NCBI GenBank assembly: GCA_038137215.1
Contig: JAYQBG010000001.1
Coordinates: forward strand, 62,001-126,000
Source of the DNA: JABJAG01 sp038137215
GTDB taxonomy: Bacteria; Pseudomonadota; Alphaproteobacteria; UBA6615
DNA: 64,000 nucleotides
Reading direction: 5' to 3'
Positions 1-9,038 of this stretch are shown piece after piece. The stretch's first letter is position 1. Every line of letters starts with the position of its first letter. A program made the position numbers and the translations under genes. The notes under the pieces were generated by a model. The model saw nothing but the letters and a program-made list of their open reading frames with translations, was not told the DNA's origin and searched no databases.

Positions 1-222
1 GACCCGGCCGACCGCCGCCGCAAGCAGCTCACCCTTTCCGAAAAGGGCAAGAACCTGGAGCACAAACTCACCTCGACCCAAATGGAACGGTTTGCGAGAG
101 CCTATCGCGACGCGGGACCCGAGGCGGTGGAAGGATTTCGGCGAGTGCTAATCGGAATCGTGGAACCGGAAGACCGCGCACAGGTCCGGCCTGCTGCCAT
201 TCGCCCGCAAAACCGCCGCTGA
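1..222 (+). CDS. MarR-family transcriptional regulator, C-terminal fragment
   Basis: The window opens inside this gene, and 73 codons remain before a TGA at 220-222. The visible part begins with an Asp-Pro-Ala-Asp-Arg-Arg stretch followed by the L-T-L-S-E-K-G pattern. That is the wing and following helix of MarR winged-helix regulators, after which comes the C-terminal dimerisation helix. It ends 45 bases before the response regulator on the same strand, so the three regulatory genes may be co-transcribed. The DNA-binding helix lies outside the window, so target and ligand cannot be inferred. Confidence 0.75.
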   Translation, partial: DPADRRRKQLTLSEKGKNLEHKLTSTQMERFARAYRDAGPEAVEGFRRVLIGIVEPEDRAQVRPAAIRPQNRR

Positions 223-267
223 CGGCGGCAGCACAACGGTCGCAGACGCGATATACTCGTCCGGGCT

Positions 268-948
268 ATGGAAGACACTCCCCATATTCTGGTCGTTGAT
301 GATGACCGCCGGCTTCGCGAACTTCTGAAGAAGTTCCTGACCGACAGTGGATTTCGCGTGACCACTGCGGAAAGCGCCGGGGAGGCCCGCGAGAAACTTG
401 TCAGCATCCAGTTCGACCTGCTGGTCCTGGATCTGATGATGCCCGGCGAGAGCGGTTTGTCGCTGACCAGCGGGTTGCGGGAAACCAACATGGTCCCGAT
501 CCTGATGCTGACCGCGATGGCCGAGCCCGAGGACCGGATCGACGGACTGGAACGGGGCGCGGACGATTATCTGACCAAGCCCTTCGAACCCCGCGAACTC
601 GTTGCACGCATCCGCTCAATCCTGCGGCGTGCGGGCAATCAGCAAAGTGACTCCGGCGAATTTCAGTTCGGCGAACATGTGTATGATTCCCAGCGTCAGA
701 TCCTGACAGGCCCGGACGGCACGGTCGCTCTGACAGGGGCGGAAGCACGCCTGCTTGACGTCCTGGCTGCCTCACCGGGGACTCCGGTGAGCCGGGAAGC
801 CCTCCAGGAACAAAGCGGGATCGGCGGCAGTGCGCGTGCTGTCGATGTGCAGGTGACGCGGCTTCGGCGTAAGATCGAACCCAATCCCCGGACGCCACGC
901 TATCTGCAGACCATCCGCGGACAGGGTTACGTTCTGTGGCCCGACTAA
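268..948 (+). CDS. OmpR/PhoB-family response regulator
   Basis: DNA-binding half of a two-component system (226 aa). Residues 1-120 form a receiver domain: acidic cluster D11-D13, phosphoacceptor D55 in an LDLMMPG context, switch T82 and conserved K104 (TKPF). Residues about 130-226 form an OmpR-type winged helix, ending in the usual RGxGYxL motif. The ATG at 268 gives a receiver domain of normal length. The histidine kinase starts 21 bases downstream, so the pair is one operon and this protein is presumably phosphorylated by that kinase. The arrangement resembles the EnvZ/OmpR-like pair next to a MarR gene in several Rhodospirillales (from memory). The regulon is unknown. Confidence 0.93.
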   Translation: MEDTPHILVVDDDRRLRELLKKFLTDSGFRVTTAESAGEAREKLVSIQFDLLVLDLMMPGESGLSLTSGLRETNMVPILMLTAMAEPEDRIDGLERGADDYLTKPFEPRELVARIRSILRRAGNQQSDSGEFQFGEHVYDSQRQILTGPDGTVALTGAEARLLDVLAASPGTPVSREALQEQSGIGGSARAVDVQVTRLRRKIEPNPRTPRYLQTIRGQGYVLWPD

Positions 949-969
949 ACCGATGACGCATGAGCGCCC

Positions 970-2322
970 ATGTCCGCGATGAAAGACATCTTCCGCATGC
1001 CCCGGGACCTTCGGCTGTCGCTGAAGCGATTTCTGCCGCGCGGTCTGCTCGCGCGCTCCCTGCTGATTATCGTCGTGCCGCTGGTGCTGCTGCAGATCGT
1101 CAGCGGCATTATCTTTTACGACCGGCACTGGTCGAATGTGAGCCGCCATCGCGCCAATGCCCTGGCCGGTGATATCGCCCTGATCTTGGAGCTGATCAAT
1201 CGGGACACGCTCAACAACAATCAGGCTGCGATCTTCAGTCTTGCCCGCAGCACCCTCGATTTGATCATCGAATACGAACCGGACGCCATTCTGCCCAACA
1301 CCGAATTCAAACCTTCGGGCAATCTGGAAGTGACGCTGGCGCGCTCAATCAATGAAATCGTGCAACGTCCGGCCGTGATCGACACGACGAGCACCTACAA
1401 CCGGGTGCTGATCGACCTGCAGTTGCCATCCGGCATCCTGCGCGTATCGGCCAACGAAGAACGGTTGATCAGCTCGACCACAAAGATCTTCATTCTGTGG
1501 ATGACCGGGACCTCGCTGATTCTTTTCGCGGTCGCGACCTTGTTCATGCGCAATCAGGTCAGCCCGATCCGGCGTCTGGCGACCGCCGCAGAAAACTTCG
1601 GCAAGGGCCGCGACACCCCGAATTTTAAACCCTCGGGCGCAAGCGAGGTGCGCCAGGCAGCCACGGCCTTCATGGCCATGCGCAGCCGGCTCGAGCGCCA
1701 GATCCAGCAACGCACGGACATGCTGGCGGGGGTCAGCCATGATCTACGGACTCCGCTGACCCGGATGAAACTCCAGATCGCGATGCTCGATAAAAATGCC
1801 GAGATCGAAGAACTGAGCTCGGATGTCGCGGCGATGGAAAGCATGATCGAGGGCTATCTCAACTTCGCCCGCGGTGAAGGCACCGAGGAACGCCAAATCG
1901 TCAATGCGGTAGACCTGCTGGAGGAAGTCGCACGGGACGCCGGTCGGAATGGTCCCCCCGTCAAAGTCACCATCACGGACGAGGTCGAATTGCCGCTGGC
2001 GCGCAATGCCATGCGGCGTTGCCTGACAAACCTTGTCGAAAACGCCCGACGGCACGGCGATGTCACGGAACTCACGATCCAGCGAAACGGACGCGTCCTG
2101 GAAATCTATGTCGATGACAACGGCCCCGGAATCGCGCCAGAATTGCGCGAGGACGTGTTCCGCCCGTTCTTCCGGATCGATTCCTCCCGCAACACAGAGA
2201 CCGGCGGGACCGGCCTGGGCCTGTCGATCGCGCAGGATGTCGTCAGCGGTCACGGCGGAGAGATCAGTCTGACCGACTCCCCCCTCGGCGGTCTGCGCGT
2301 CGCGCTTCGGATTCCGATCTAG
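970..2322 (+). CDS. EnvZ-like membrane sensor histidine kinase
   Basis: A 450-aa inner-membrane kinase. The first membrane helix is at about residues 26-49, followed by a periplasmic sensor region of about 120 residues. The second helix is at about 172-193, a HAMP linker at about 194-246, and the HisKA phosphoacceptor is H257 (SHDLRTP). The ATPase domain shows N-box N358 and the DNGPG box at 383-387, then a G2-type GTGLGLS stretch. The order and size match EnvZ-type kinases, and the partner is the regulator just upstream. The start may be 970 or the in-frame ATG at 979. Its TAG stop shares the bases CTAG (2319-2322) with the stop of the convergent gene. Confidence 0.93.
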   Translation: MSAMKDIFRMPRDLRLSLKRFLPRGLLARSLLIIVVPLVLLQIVSGIIFYDRHWSNVSRHRANALAGDIALILELINRDTLNNNQAAIFSLARSTLDLIIEYEPDAILPNTEFKPSGNLEVTLARSINEIVQRPAVIDTTSTYNRVLIDLQLPSGILRVSANEERLISSTTKIFILWMTGTSLILFAVATLFMRNQVSPIRRLATAAENFGKGRDTPNFKPSGASEVRQAATAFMAMRSRLERQIQQRTDMLAGVSHDLRTPLTRMKLQIAMLDKNAEIEELSSDVAAMESMIEGYLNFARGEGTEERQIVNAVDLLEEVARDAGRNGPPVKVTITDEVELPLARNAMRRCLTNLVENARRHGDVTELTIQRNGRVLEIYVDDNGPGIAPELREDVFRPFFRIDSSRNTETGGTGLGLSIAQDVVSGHGGEISLTDSPLGGLRVALRIPI

Positions 2323-2654
2323 AAGAGCTTGCCGCCGTTCGGTACCGGCTTGTCAATGGCCAGCAGGATGACCTCTCCCGCCGCATCGGGAAATCCGAGA
2401 ACAAGAATTTCGGACATGAACTTGCCGATCTGCTTGGGCGGAAAGTTCACCACCGCAGCCACCTGACGGCCAACCAGAACGTCGGGCGTGTAGTGCACCG
2501 TCAACTGCGCCGAGGTCTTCTTAACGCCGATCGCCTCACCGAAATCGACCCAGAGCTTGGTGGCGGGGCGCCGCGCTTCGGGGAAGGGTTGCGCATCGAC
2601 AACGGTCCCCACACGGATATCGACCCTGGCGAAATCCTCGAATGAAATCTCTAT
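2319..2654 (-). CDS. CsaA-like tRNA-binding domain protein, no standard start codon
   Basis: About 111 residues matching the small stand-alone tRNA-binding OB-fold proteins of the CsaA/YtpR/TRBP111 type. It has the N-terminal ISFEDFxxVDIRVG block, then IGxKxSSAQ-like and VNFPPKQIGxFMSE blocks, and a GG-x-LF C-terminus. Members are thought to bind tRNA or act as export chaperones. The family length is about 110 residues, so the coding region is complete. However, the expected N-terminus begins at an ATA codon (2654-2652), followed by GAG-ATT-TCA. No ATG, GTG or TTG lies in frame before the conserved block. The TetR stop codon overlaps just upstream, so translation may be coupled, start at ATA or ATT, or the start may be mutated. 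Confidence 0.75.
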   Translation of the reverse strand: MEISFEDFARVDIRVGTVVDAQPFPEARRPATKLWVDFGEAIGVKKTSAQLTVHYTPDVLVGRQVAAVVNFPPKQIGKFMSEILVLGFPDAAGEVILLAIDKPVPNGGKLF

Positions 2655-2658
2655 CGGA

Positions 2659-3273
2659 TCAGGCGGCGTCCGTGGCCATCTGCGGGCCCAGAGGCCGACC
2701 GGGCAGGGATGCGAAGGTTTCAACGGCGCGGCGCAAATTTTTGTCCAGCGCGGCCATGGTCTCGGCAAGGCCGGCACTCTCGTCGCGCAGCCAGACCCGC
2801 TGGGTGACGAGCCAGACACCGGCGAGCGCCTTCGCGAACAGACAGCCACGCGCCCCCCGGTCGGGATATCCCGCCGCCCCGGCCAGGAATGCAAACGACC
2901 GTTGGCTCTGGGGCAGCAGATGCAGCACCGTCTCGGGTTCGCGTATCGCATCCTCGATGATCGACTTCACCGCCTGCCGGTCCGGCTCGAGGGCTTCAAA
3001 ACGCTGCATCATGATATCGAGCAGCAGATCGTAGCGCGCCTCGGGGTCCTCCGGCGCGGGCCCCATATCCGCAACGGCGGCCAGATCCACACGGCGTACG
3101 TACATGTTGAGGAGTTCGGCCCGGACCGGGCAGACAGCGTAGGTTTGCGCGGCGGACAATTTGGCGCGCGCGGCAACGTCATCGAGCGACAGCCCACGCC
3201 ATCCCTGCTCGCCAACGCATGCCAGCATCGCATCGATCAGCCGATCTGAAGGAGTCTTCGGTGTTTTTGCCAT
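2659..3273 (-). CDS. TetR-family transcriptional regulator
   Basis: A 204-aa regulator. The N-terminal 50 residues have the TetR helix-turn-helix pattern (GxxGLSLDDVAARAKLS, then a recognition helix ending with a Leu-Leu pair). The rest is an all-helical ligand-binding region. The recognition helix is atypical: AQTYAVCP replaces the usual xxxYxxFxxK pattern. I chose the ATG at 3273, because a GTG one codon earlier would only add one residue. It overlaps the start region of the tRNA-binding gene and is likely co-transcribed with it. No operator was recognised, and the ligand and targets are unknown. Confidence 0.8.
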   Translation of the reverse strand: MAKTPKTPSDRLIDAMLACVGEQGWRGLSLDDVAARAKLSAAQTYAVCPVRAELLNMYVRRVDLAAVADMGPAPEDPEARYDLLLDIMMQRFEALEPDRQAVKSIIEDAIREPETVLHLLPQSQRSFAFLAGAAGYPDRGARGCLFAKALAGVWLVTQRVWLRDESAGLAETMAALDKNLRRAVETFASLPGRPLGPQMATDAA

Positions 3274-3314
3274 CACGGAATGGAATGTAGCGCAATCCGG
3301 GCGCGGGAAAAGGC

Positions 3315-4121
3315 CTATCCCGCCAGTTCGCGCGAGCGCTCGGTGGCGCGACCGATTGCGTCGGTCATCAGCCGGGTGAGCGCGTCATCCCTCATCAGGA
3401 TGGCGAGGGCCGCCGCGGTGGTGCCGCCGGGGCTGGTCACGTTCTCACGCAGGGTCGCCGCGTCGTCCGGGCTTTGGGCCAGCAGCTCACCACTGCCCGC
3501 GACGGTCGCGCGCGCAAGTTGCATGGCGAGGACCGGTGACAATCCGGCGGCTTCACCGGCCGCCGCCATGGCCTCGACCAGATGGAACACATAGGCCGGA
3601 CCGCTGCCCGACACACCCGTCACCGCATCCATCAGGGCCTCGTCCTCGATCCATGCCACCTGCCCCACCGCGGCGAGCAGGGATTCGCACATCTCGCGCT
3701 GGTGCGCCGCGACATGCGGGTTGGCAAACAGCACCGTGATGCCCCGTCCCACGGCGGCCGGGGTGTTGGGCATCGCCCGCACGATGGCCGCTTCCGATCC
3801 CAGCAGGTCTTCAAAGGAGGCCACGGTGCGGCCGGCCGCAATGGACAGGAAGACCGTCTCGGGGCCCACGAGTGCGCGATAGGGCGCTGCCACCGCATCC
3901 ATGACCTGGGGCTTGACGGCCAGCACGGCAACGGCGGGTACAAATCCGTCCGGGAGATCCTCGATTGTCGCGCCGACAGAAACACCGGCGGGCACATCCA
4001 GGCCTGCCGGATCGACGACAAAAATGTCCTCCGGCGCGGTCCCGCGGGCAATCCAGCCCGTCATCAGGGCGCTGCCCATCTTGCCGCAGCCAACGAGGAG
4101 GATGGATCGGGAACGGCTCAT
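3315..4121 (-). CDS. proC: Pyrroline-5-carboxylate reductase
   Basis: Catalyses the last step of proline synthesis, the NAD(P)H reduction of pyrroline-5-carboxylate, in the cytoplasm. At 268 aa it has normal length. The N-terminal Rossmann motif is GCGKMGSA near residues 10-17. The C-terminal half carries the ProC signature around SGSGPAYVF, followed by TSPGGTTAAAL. It sits just downstream of the YbjN-domain gene (21-base gap) and the ubiK gene on the same strand, an order I recall from other Rhodospirillales. Confidence 0.96.
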   Translation of the reverse strand: MSRSRSILLVGCGKMGSALMTGWIARGTAPEDIFVVDPAGLDVPAGVSVGATIEDLPDGFVPAVAVLAVKPQVMDAVAAPYRALVGPETVFLSIAAGRTVASFEDLLGSEAAIVRAMPNTPAAVGRGITVLFANPHVAAHQREMCESLLAAVGQVAWIEDEALMDAVTGVSGSGPAYVFHLVEAMAAAGEAAGLSPVLAMQLARATVAGSGELLAQSPDDAATLRENVTSPGGTTAAALAILMRDDALTRLMTDAIGRATERSRELAG

Positions 4122-4142
4122 CGAATGTCCGTCAGGCCCGTA

Positions 4143-4643
4143 TCAGGCTTCGCCGACCGTTTCGAACACCACCGAACTCACAGCGGTCTGGGCGCTCTGA
4201 TTGCCCCAGACAACGTACTGAAAGGCCGGATAGAACCGGTCGAGTTCGTGGAGTGCGATATCAATCATGTCTTCGACCTGTTCGGCGGACAGTGAGCCCC
4301 CGCGCAGCAACAGGGCGTGGCGATAGGCCGGCAATCCGTCTTCAGTGCCGACATCGAAATGCCCGATGCCCAGGCGTTCGTTCAGCACGGCCAGCAATTC
4401 ATGAACCGAGGCGCGCCGGTCGGGAGGTGTGCGGACATCGAAGGCGCAGGTGATCTGCAGGGCTCCGATCTCGGCAATCCAGTTGAACATCGCGTGATAG
4501 TCGCACCACCGGCCCCCGGCTTCTGCCACCAGTTCGTCGCGCCCGATGCGTTCCAGGGACCAGTCGCGCAACGCGATGGTTTCCTCGACCAAATCGAGTG
4601 GATGCATGGTCTGATCGAAGATGGATTGGGACAAATTGCCCAT
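4143..4643 (-). CDS. YbjN-domain protein
   Basis: A 166-aa cytoplasmic protein with the YbjN / bacterial sensory-transduction-regulator fold (type III secretion chaperone-like). It shows the W-C-D-Y-H and GALQITCAFD blocks, a glycine-rich GHFDVG strand and an ALLLRGG strand before a C-terminal helix. The ATG at 4643 is preceded at about 10 bases by a strong GCAGGAGG ribosome site, so a possible upstream extension to 4697 is rejected. Proteins of this type regularly neighbour proC in alphaproteobacteria, but their biochemical role is not established. Confidence 0.85.
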   Translation of the reverse strand: MGNLSQSIFDQTMHPLDLVEETIALRDWSLERIGRDELVAEAGGRWCDYHAMFNWIAEIGALQITCAFDVRTPPDRRASVHELLAVLNERLGIGHFDVGTEDGLPAYRHALLLRGGSLSAEQVEDMIDIALHELDRFYPAFQYVVWGNQSAQTAVSSVVFETVGEA

Positions 4644-4835
4644 CGGGCACCAGCCTCCTGCGTGTCGCCTATTTGCCACCCGAAAACCGACCAACACTCC
4701 GAAACAAATACGAAATATTGTGGGTAGGGCGGGCCATAACCACTATGGAAGGTAACCTGTCATGAAGGCGCGCTGCGTCGCAACCATCGCGTCTGTGGAC
4801 AGTCACGATTTCCCAAGTCGCGCGGTGTCCCGCGT

Positions 4836-5171
4836 TCAGGCGTCAGGTTCGGACGGCTTTTTCCCGGTTTTTGCCTTGGTGCCGGTCTTTGTGCCCGCCT
4901 TGGCCGCCGGTTTCCGGCGCGGGGCGGAATCCAGTTTCTTCTCCAGCGCCGCAACGCGTTTTTCCAGGGCTTCCTGTTCTTCGCGCGCCCGGATCGCTAC
5001 GGCTTCGATGGCTTCGAATTCCTCGCGACGCACCAGGTCCAGATTCTCCAGAACCCGTTCCAGGCGTTGCTGGACGAGGGTCTCGATTTCATCACGCATT
5101 CCGCTCGCCACACCGGCCGCACCATTTGTCAGGCGGGCGATATCGTCGAGTATCCGGCTTCGTGTCTGCAT
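4836..5171 (-). CDS. ubiK: UbiK-type ubiquinone biosynthesis accessory factor
   Basis: A 111-aa protein of the UbiK/YqiC (BMFP) family, which in E. coli helps assemble the aerobic ubiquinone pathway. It starts with a short amphipathic segment, followed by a coiled coil (about residues 25-85: repeated QQRLERVLENLDLV and EALEKRVAALEKKL patterns). The tail is rich in Lys, Ala and Thr. The ATG at 5171 has an AAGGAGAG ribosome site and gives the normal family length. The region from 5172 to 5330 is not coding in this frame, because hldD starts divergently at 5290. Confidence 0.85.
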   Translation of the reverse strand: MQTRSRILDDIARLTNGAAGVASGMRDEIETLVQQRLERVLENLDLVRREEFEAIEAVAIRAREEQEALEKRVAALEKKLDSAPRRKPAAKAGTKTGTKAKTGKKPSEPDA

Positions 5172-5289
5172 CTCGATCTCTCCTTGTCTGAAGTGAAGAC
5201 TATGCCTGTCGGTATAACGCGGACAAGGCCGATACGTTGCGGCGCGCCGTCGCACACGCCTATAAATCCCGCCAGGAAGGGAGCGGCAG

Positions 5290-6267
5290 ATGTATCTGGT
5301 AACCGGCGGCGCGGGCTTTATCGGCTCCAATCTCGTGGCGGAACTTACCCGGGCGGGGCATGAGGTTGCGGTCTGCGACTACGTCGATGAGTCCAACCGG
5401 GCTAATCTCGACAAGCGCGGGCCGCTGGAGATCATTCACCCGGATGACCTTCTGAACTGGCTAGACACCGGCAAGGCGGCCCCCCGGGCGATCTTTCACA
5501 TGGGCGCAATATCTTCCACGGTGGAACGCGATGTCGACAAGATCATGCGCACCAACTACCTGCTGAGCCTGCGCCTGTGGGAATGGGCACGCAATGCACA
5601 GGTCCCGTTTATCTATGCCTCTTCGGCGGCGACCTATGGCGACGGCGAGGCCGGCTTCGACGACGACAATGACCCCGACGCCCTGCAGCGTCTGAAACCG
5701 CTCAATCCCTATGGCTGGTCGAAGCTTTTGTTCGACCGGGCCGCCGTACAGATGGCAGCCACGGGAGACGCGCCACCCCAATGGGCGGGCCTGCGCTTTT
5801 TCAACGTCTACGGACCGAACGAGTATCACAAGGGCGGCCAGCGCAGCGTGGTGCCCCAGTTCTGGCAGCAGATTCACGAAACCGGCAAGGCACGGCTGTT
5901 CCAGTCCCACGACCCGGACTATGACGATGGCGGACAACTCCGGGATTTCGTGCATGTCTCGGACACGGTCTCGGTGATGATGTGGCTGGCACAAACACCG
6001 GCGGTCAGCGGGATATTCAACCTCGGCACCGGTCAGGCACGCTCCTTCGACGATCTCGCCAGGGCCATCTTCGAAACCCTCGCCAGGCCCGCGGATATCG
6101 ACTACATCGCGATGCCCGAGAGCGTCCGCAATCAGTACCAGTACTTCACGGAAGCGCGAATGGACCGGCTGCGCGGCGCTGGCTACGATAAGACGTTCAT
6201 CTCGCTCGAAGACGGCGTGCGCTCTTATGTCGGCACCTATCTGGAAAGTAATGATCGTTACGTCTAA
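5290..6267 (+). CDS. hldD: ADP-L-glycero-D-manno-heptose 6-epimerase
   Basis: Short-chain dehydrogenase-type epimerase (325 aa) that makes the heptose precursor of the lipopolysaccharide inner core. The NADP-binding GGAGFIG is at residues 6-12. The catalytic pair is Y141 and K145 (YGWSK), followed by the NVYGPNEYHKG substrate-binding block typical of HldD. The start at 5290 follows an AGGAAGGGAG ribosome site. It is divergent from ubiK, and lgt follows 27 bases downstream. No other heptose genes are visible here. Confidence 0.95.
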   Translation: MYLVTGGAGFIGSNLVAELTRAGHEVAVCDYVDESNRANLDKRGPLEIIHPDDLLNWLDTGKAAPRAIFHMGAISSTVERDVDKIMRTNYLLSLRLWEWARNAQVPFIYASSAATYGDGEAGFDDDNDPDALQRLKPLNPYGWSKLLFDRAAVQMAATGDAPPQWAGLRFFNVYGPNEYHKGGQRSVVPQFWQQIHETGKARLFQSHDPDYDDGGQLRDFVHVSDTVSVMMWLAQTPAVSGIFNLGTGQARSFDDLARAIFETLARPADIDYIAMPESVRNQYQYFTEARMDRLRGAGYDKTFISLEDGVRSYVGTYLESNDRYV

Positions 6268-6294
6268 CGCTGACCCCATGGACCGACCACGCCC

Positions 6295-7128
6295 ATGAGC
6301 GGCCCCCTGCCCTTTCCCGACATCGAACCGGTTGCGATTGCCATCGGCCCCATCGCCATCCGCTGGTATGCGCTGGCCTTCATCGGCGGCCTGCTAGCGG
6401 GATGGGCCTATATGCGCTGGCTGCTGCGCCGGCCACCGGCGACGATGACGGCAGAACAGGTGGGTGACTTTTTCAGCTGGGCCATTGTCGGCGTGATCGT
6501 CGGCGGCCGCCTCGGCTTCGTGGGCTTCTATCAACCCGGCTTCTATCTGGAGAACCCGGTCCAGATTCTCATGGTCTGGAACGGCGGCATGTCCTTCCAC
6601 GGCGGATTGCTCGGCGTCATCGCCGCCATCATTTTGTATGCCAGGCGGCACGACATCAATCCGCTCTCGCTGGGAGACCTTGTTGCCGCGGCGGCCCCCA
6701 TCGGATTGTTGCTCGGACGCACAGCCAACTTTATCAATGGCGAACTCTACGGACGCGCCACCGACGTACCCTGGGCCTTTGTCTTCCCGAATGGCGGAGA
6801 TGTCGCCCGCCACCCCAGCCAGCTCTACGAGGCCGGACTGGAAGGGCTGGTGTTGTTCGTAATTTTGTTCGTCATGGCACGGTTCTGTGGCGCGCGGTTT
6901 CGGCCGGGTCTGATCACCGGCGTATTCCTGATCGGTTACGGTGCCGCAAGGAGTTTTGTGGAGCTTTTCCGCCAGCCCGACCTCTATGTCGGCGATGCCG
7001 GTTTCCTCGCCGGAGGTGTGACGATGGGACAATTGCTGTCCGCTCCGATCGTGATTGCAGGTGTGGCGTTCATCGTCTATGCCGTTAGACATGAACGGAT
7101 CACAGACAGACTACGTCGCGCGGCCTGA
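6295..7128 (+). CDS. lgt: Prolipoprotein diacylglyceryl transferase
   Basis: Inner-membrane enzyme (277 aa) that transfers diacylglycerol to the lipobox cysteine of prolipoproteins. Several hydrophobic helices are evident. The Lgt signature GRTANFINGELYGR lies in the middle, and an HGGLLG segment precedes it. It ends with a membrane helix and a short basic tail. It lies in a tight plus-strand cluster, and its end is followed by the MidA-like gene. A lipoprotein gene occurs further down the same cluster. Confidence 0.96.
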   Translation: MSGPLPFPDIEPVAIAIGPIAIRWYALAFIGGLLAGWAYMRWLLRRPPATMTAEQVGDFFSWAIVGVIVGGRLGFVGFYQPGFYLENPVQILMVWNGGMSFHGGLLGVIAAIILYARRHDINPLSLGDLVAAAAPIGLLLGRTANFINGELYGRATDVPWAFVFPNGGDVARHPSQLYEAGLEGLVLFVILFVMARFCGARFRPGLITGVFLIGYGAARSFVELFRQPDLYVGDAGFLAGGVTMGQLLSAPIVIAGVAFIVYAVRHERITDRLRRAA

Positions 7129-7138
7129 CACATCCGAC

Positions 7139-8251
7139 ATGAACCCAGCCATGCCGGGTGAAAATCCGTTGATTGCGCGACTCAAAGACCGCATTTCGAC
7201 CTACGGGCCGATCAGTGTGGCCGAGTTCATGCAAACCGCCCTCGGCGATCAGGACAGTGGCTACTACACGACACGCGATCCGTTCGGCGTGGCCGGGGAT
7301 TTCACGACCTCGCCGGAAATTTCACAGGTTTTCGGCGAACTCATCGGCCTGTGGTGCGCCGACACCTGGTACGCAATGGGTTCGCCCAAGGCCTTTGCCC
7401 TGGTCGAGCTCGGACCCGGACGCGGCACCCTGATGTCCGATGCCCTGCGTGCCTTGCGCCACGTCCCGGCCTGGCGCGCGGCGGCCAGCCTGCACATGGT
7501 CGAGACCAGCCCGGTGCTGCGCGAAGTCCAACAGGAGACCCTGCGCGGCGAGAACATCAGCTGGCATCGCGAGATGCCCGATCTCGGCCGGACACCCGTC
7601 ATCTTCCTGGCGAACGAGTTTCTCGACGCATTGCCCGTCGAGCAATATGTAAAACACAACGGCGCCTGGTCCGAACGCGTGGTGGCCTTTGATGCCGACC
7701 ACGACCGGTTTTGCTTCGGCCTGGACCGGTCGAGGCGCTTGCCGCCCGGCCCCTTCACCCGGCACCTGGTTTCGGCCGAAGACGGATCGGTGTTCGAGTT
7801 CTCTCCCGAAGTCCGCAATGCCATTGCCGATATGGCCGGCCGGATTCTCGAACATGGCGGGGCGGGTCTGATCATCGACTATGGATATACCCGCCACGCG
7901 ACGGGCCAGACCCTGCAGGCCGTGCGCAAGCACCGTCCGGTGGACCCTCTGGACACGCCCGGTGATTGCGACCTGACGGCACATGTGAACTTCCAGTTGG
8001 TGGCCGAAACCGCAGAAGCCGCCGGGACAAAAGCGTGGGGCCCTGTGGATCAGGGCGTTTTCCTGCAAAAAATCGGCATCATCGAACGCGCCAACACCCT
8101 CCTGAAGCGCGCCAATGTCGTGCAGGCCCACGATATCCGCACCGCTGTAAACCGCCTCATCGCACCCGCGGAAATGGGGGCGCTGTTCAAGGTCATGGCG
8201 CTGTCGGACCCCCAGATCACGCAGCTGGCCGGCTTCGAGGCAGACGACTGA
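7139..8251 (+). CDS. MidA/NDUFAF7-type SAM-dependent methyltransferase
   Basis: A 371-aa member of the family whose mitochondrial form NDUFAF7 methylates an arginine of a complex I subunit. Visible features are the N-terminal ISVAEFMQTALxDxxxGYYTxRDPFGxxGDFTTSPEIS-type block, the SAM-binding ELGPGRGTLM motif, and the FLANEFLDALPVEQ and IIDYGY blocks. Start choice is uncertain: ATG at 7139 gives a compact N-terminus, while earlier in-frame ATGs overlap lgt and a later one sits at 7151. No clear ribosome site marks any of them. pgeF begins four bases after the stop. Confidence 0.9.
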   Translation: MNPAMPGENPLIARLKDRISTYGPISVAEFMQTALGDQDSGYYTTRDPFGVAGDFTTSPEISQVFGELIGLWCADTWYAMGSPKAFALVELGPGRGTLMSDALRALRHVPAWRAAASLHMVETSPVLREVQQETLRGENISWHREMPDLGRTPVIFLANEFLDALPVEQYVKHNGAWSERVVAFDADHDRFCFGLDRSRRLPPGPFTRHLVSAEDGSVFEFSPEVRNAIADMAGRILEHGGAGLIIDYGYTRHATGQTLQAVRKHRPVDPLDTPGDCDLTAHVNFQLVAETAEAAGTKAWGPVDQGVFLQKIGIIERANTLLKRANVVQAHDIRTAVNRLIAPAEMGALFKVMALSDPQITQLAGFEADD

Positions 8252-8255
8252 ACCT

Positions 8256-9035
8256 ATGGATTCCGCTCACGTCATTGCCGCCCCCCTGGCAAGCCGCCCC
8301 GGCATCCGGCACGCCTTTCTGACGCGCCGCGGCGGCGTCAGCACCGGTATCTATGCCGGGCTGAACTGCGGCCTTGGCTCTTCCGACAATCCCGACCATG
8401 TCCGGGAAAACAGATCGCGGGCCGCGCGAATGATCGACGTGTCACCCGACCGGCTGCGAACCCTCTATCAGGTGCACTCCGCGCGGGTTGTCGATGCAGA
8501 CGGCACCTGGCCCGAACAACCTGCCGAGGCAGATGCGCTGGTCTGCTCCACGCCGGACACTGCCATCGGAGTTCTGGCCGCCGATTGTGCGCCGGTTCTC
8601 TTCGCCGACCCCGACGCACGCGTCATCGGCGCCGCGCATGCCGGATGGCGCGGTGCTCTCGACGGGGTGGTGGGTGCCACCGTGGCCGCCATGGTGACCC
8701 GTGGTGCGCAGCGAGACCGGATAACAGCCGTTGTGGGACCGTGTATCGGCCCCGATTCCTATGAAGTGGGACCGGAGTTTCCGGCGCCCTTCCTAGAACA
8801 GAACGCTGCGAACCGGCGGTTTTTCGTCGAGAAACCCGGTTCGGACCGCCTGCTCTTTGATCTGCCCGGCTATGTCCGACACCGGCTGACGGAATCCGGC
8901 ATCCGTGACGCGCATGTCACCGATCAGGATACTTATGGAGATGAAAACCTGTTCAGCTACCGGCGCAGTTGCCATCGCAGCGAACCCGATTACGGTCGCA
9001 ATCTTTCGCTCATAGCCCTGACGGCCGACGACTAG
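8256..9035 (+). CDS. pgeF: PgeF/YfiH peptidoglycan-editing, laccase-domain protein
   Basis: A 259-aa DUF152/YfiH-type protein. Family members have been described as multicopper polyphenol oxidases, purine-nucleoside phosphorylases and peptidoglycan-editing factors. The metal-site residues are in place: H74 (QVHSARV), C111 (AADCAPVL) and H128 (AAHAGWRG). A VGPCIGPDSYEVGPEF block and the C-terminal DENLFSYRRS block also match the family. It is adjacent to the MidA-like gene and a lipoprotein gene, an order I recall from related bacteria. Confidence 0.92.
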   Translation: MDSAHVIAAPLASRPGIRHAFLTRRGGVSTGIYAGLNCGLGSSDNPDHVRENRSRAARMIDVSPDRLRTLYQVHSARVVDADGTWPEQPAEADALVCSTPDTAIGVLAADCAPVLFADPDARVIGAAHAGWRGALDGVVGATVAAMVTRGAQRDRITAVVGPCIGPDSYEVGPEFPAPFLEQNAANRRFFVEKPGSDRLLFDLPGYVRHRLTESGIRDAHVTDQDTYGDENLFSYRRSCHRSEPDYGRNLSLIALTADD

Positions 9036-9038
9036 CCA

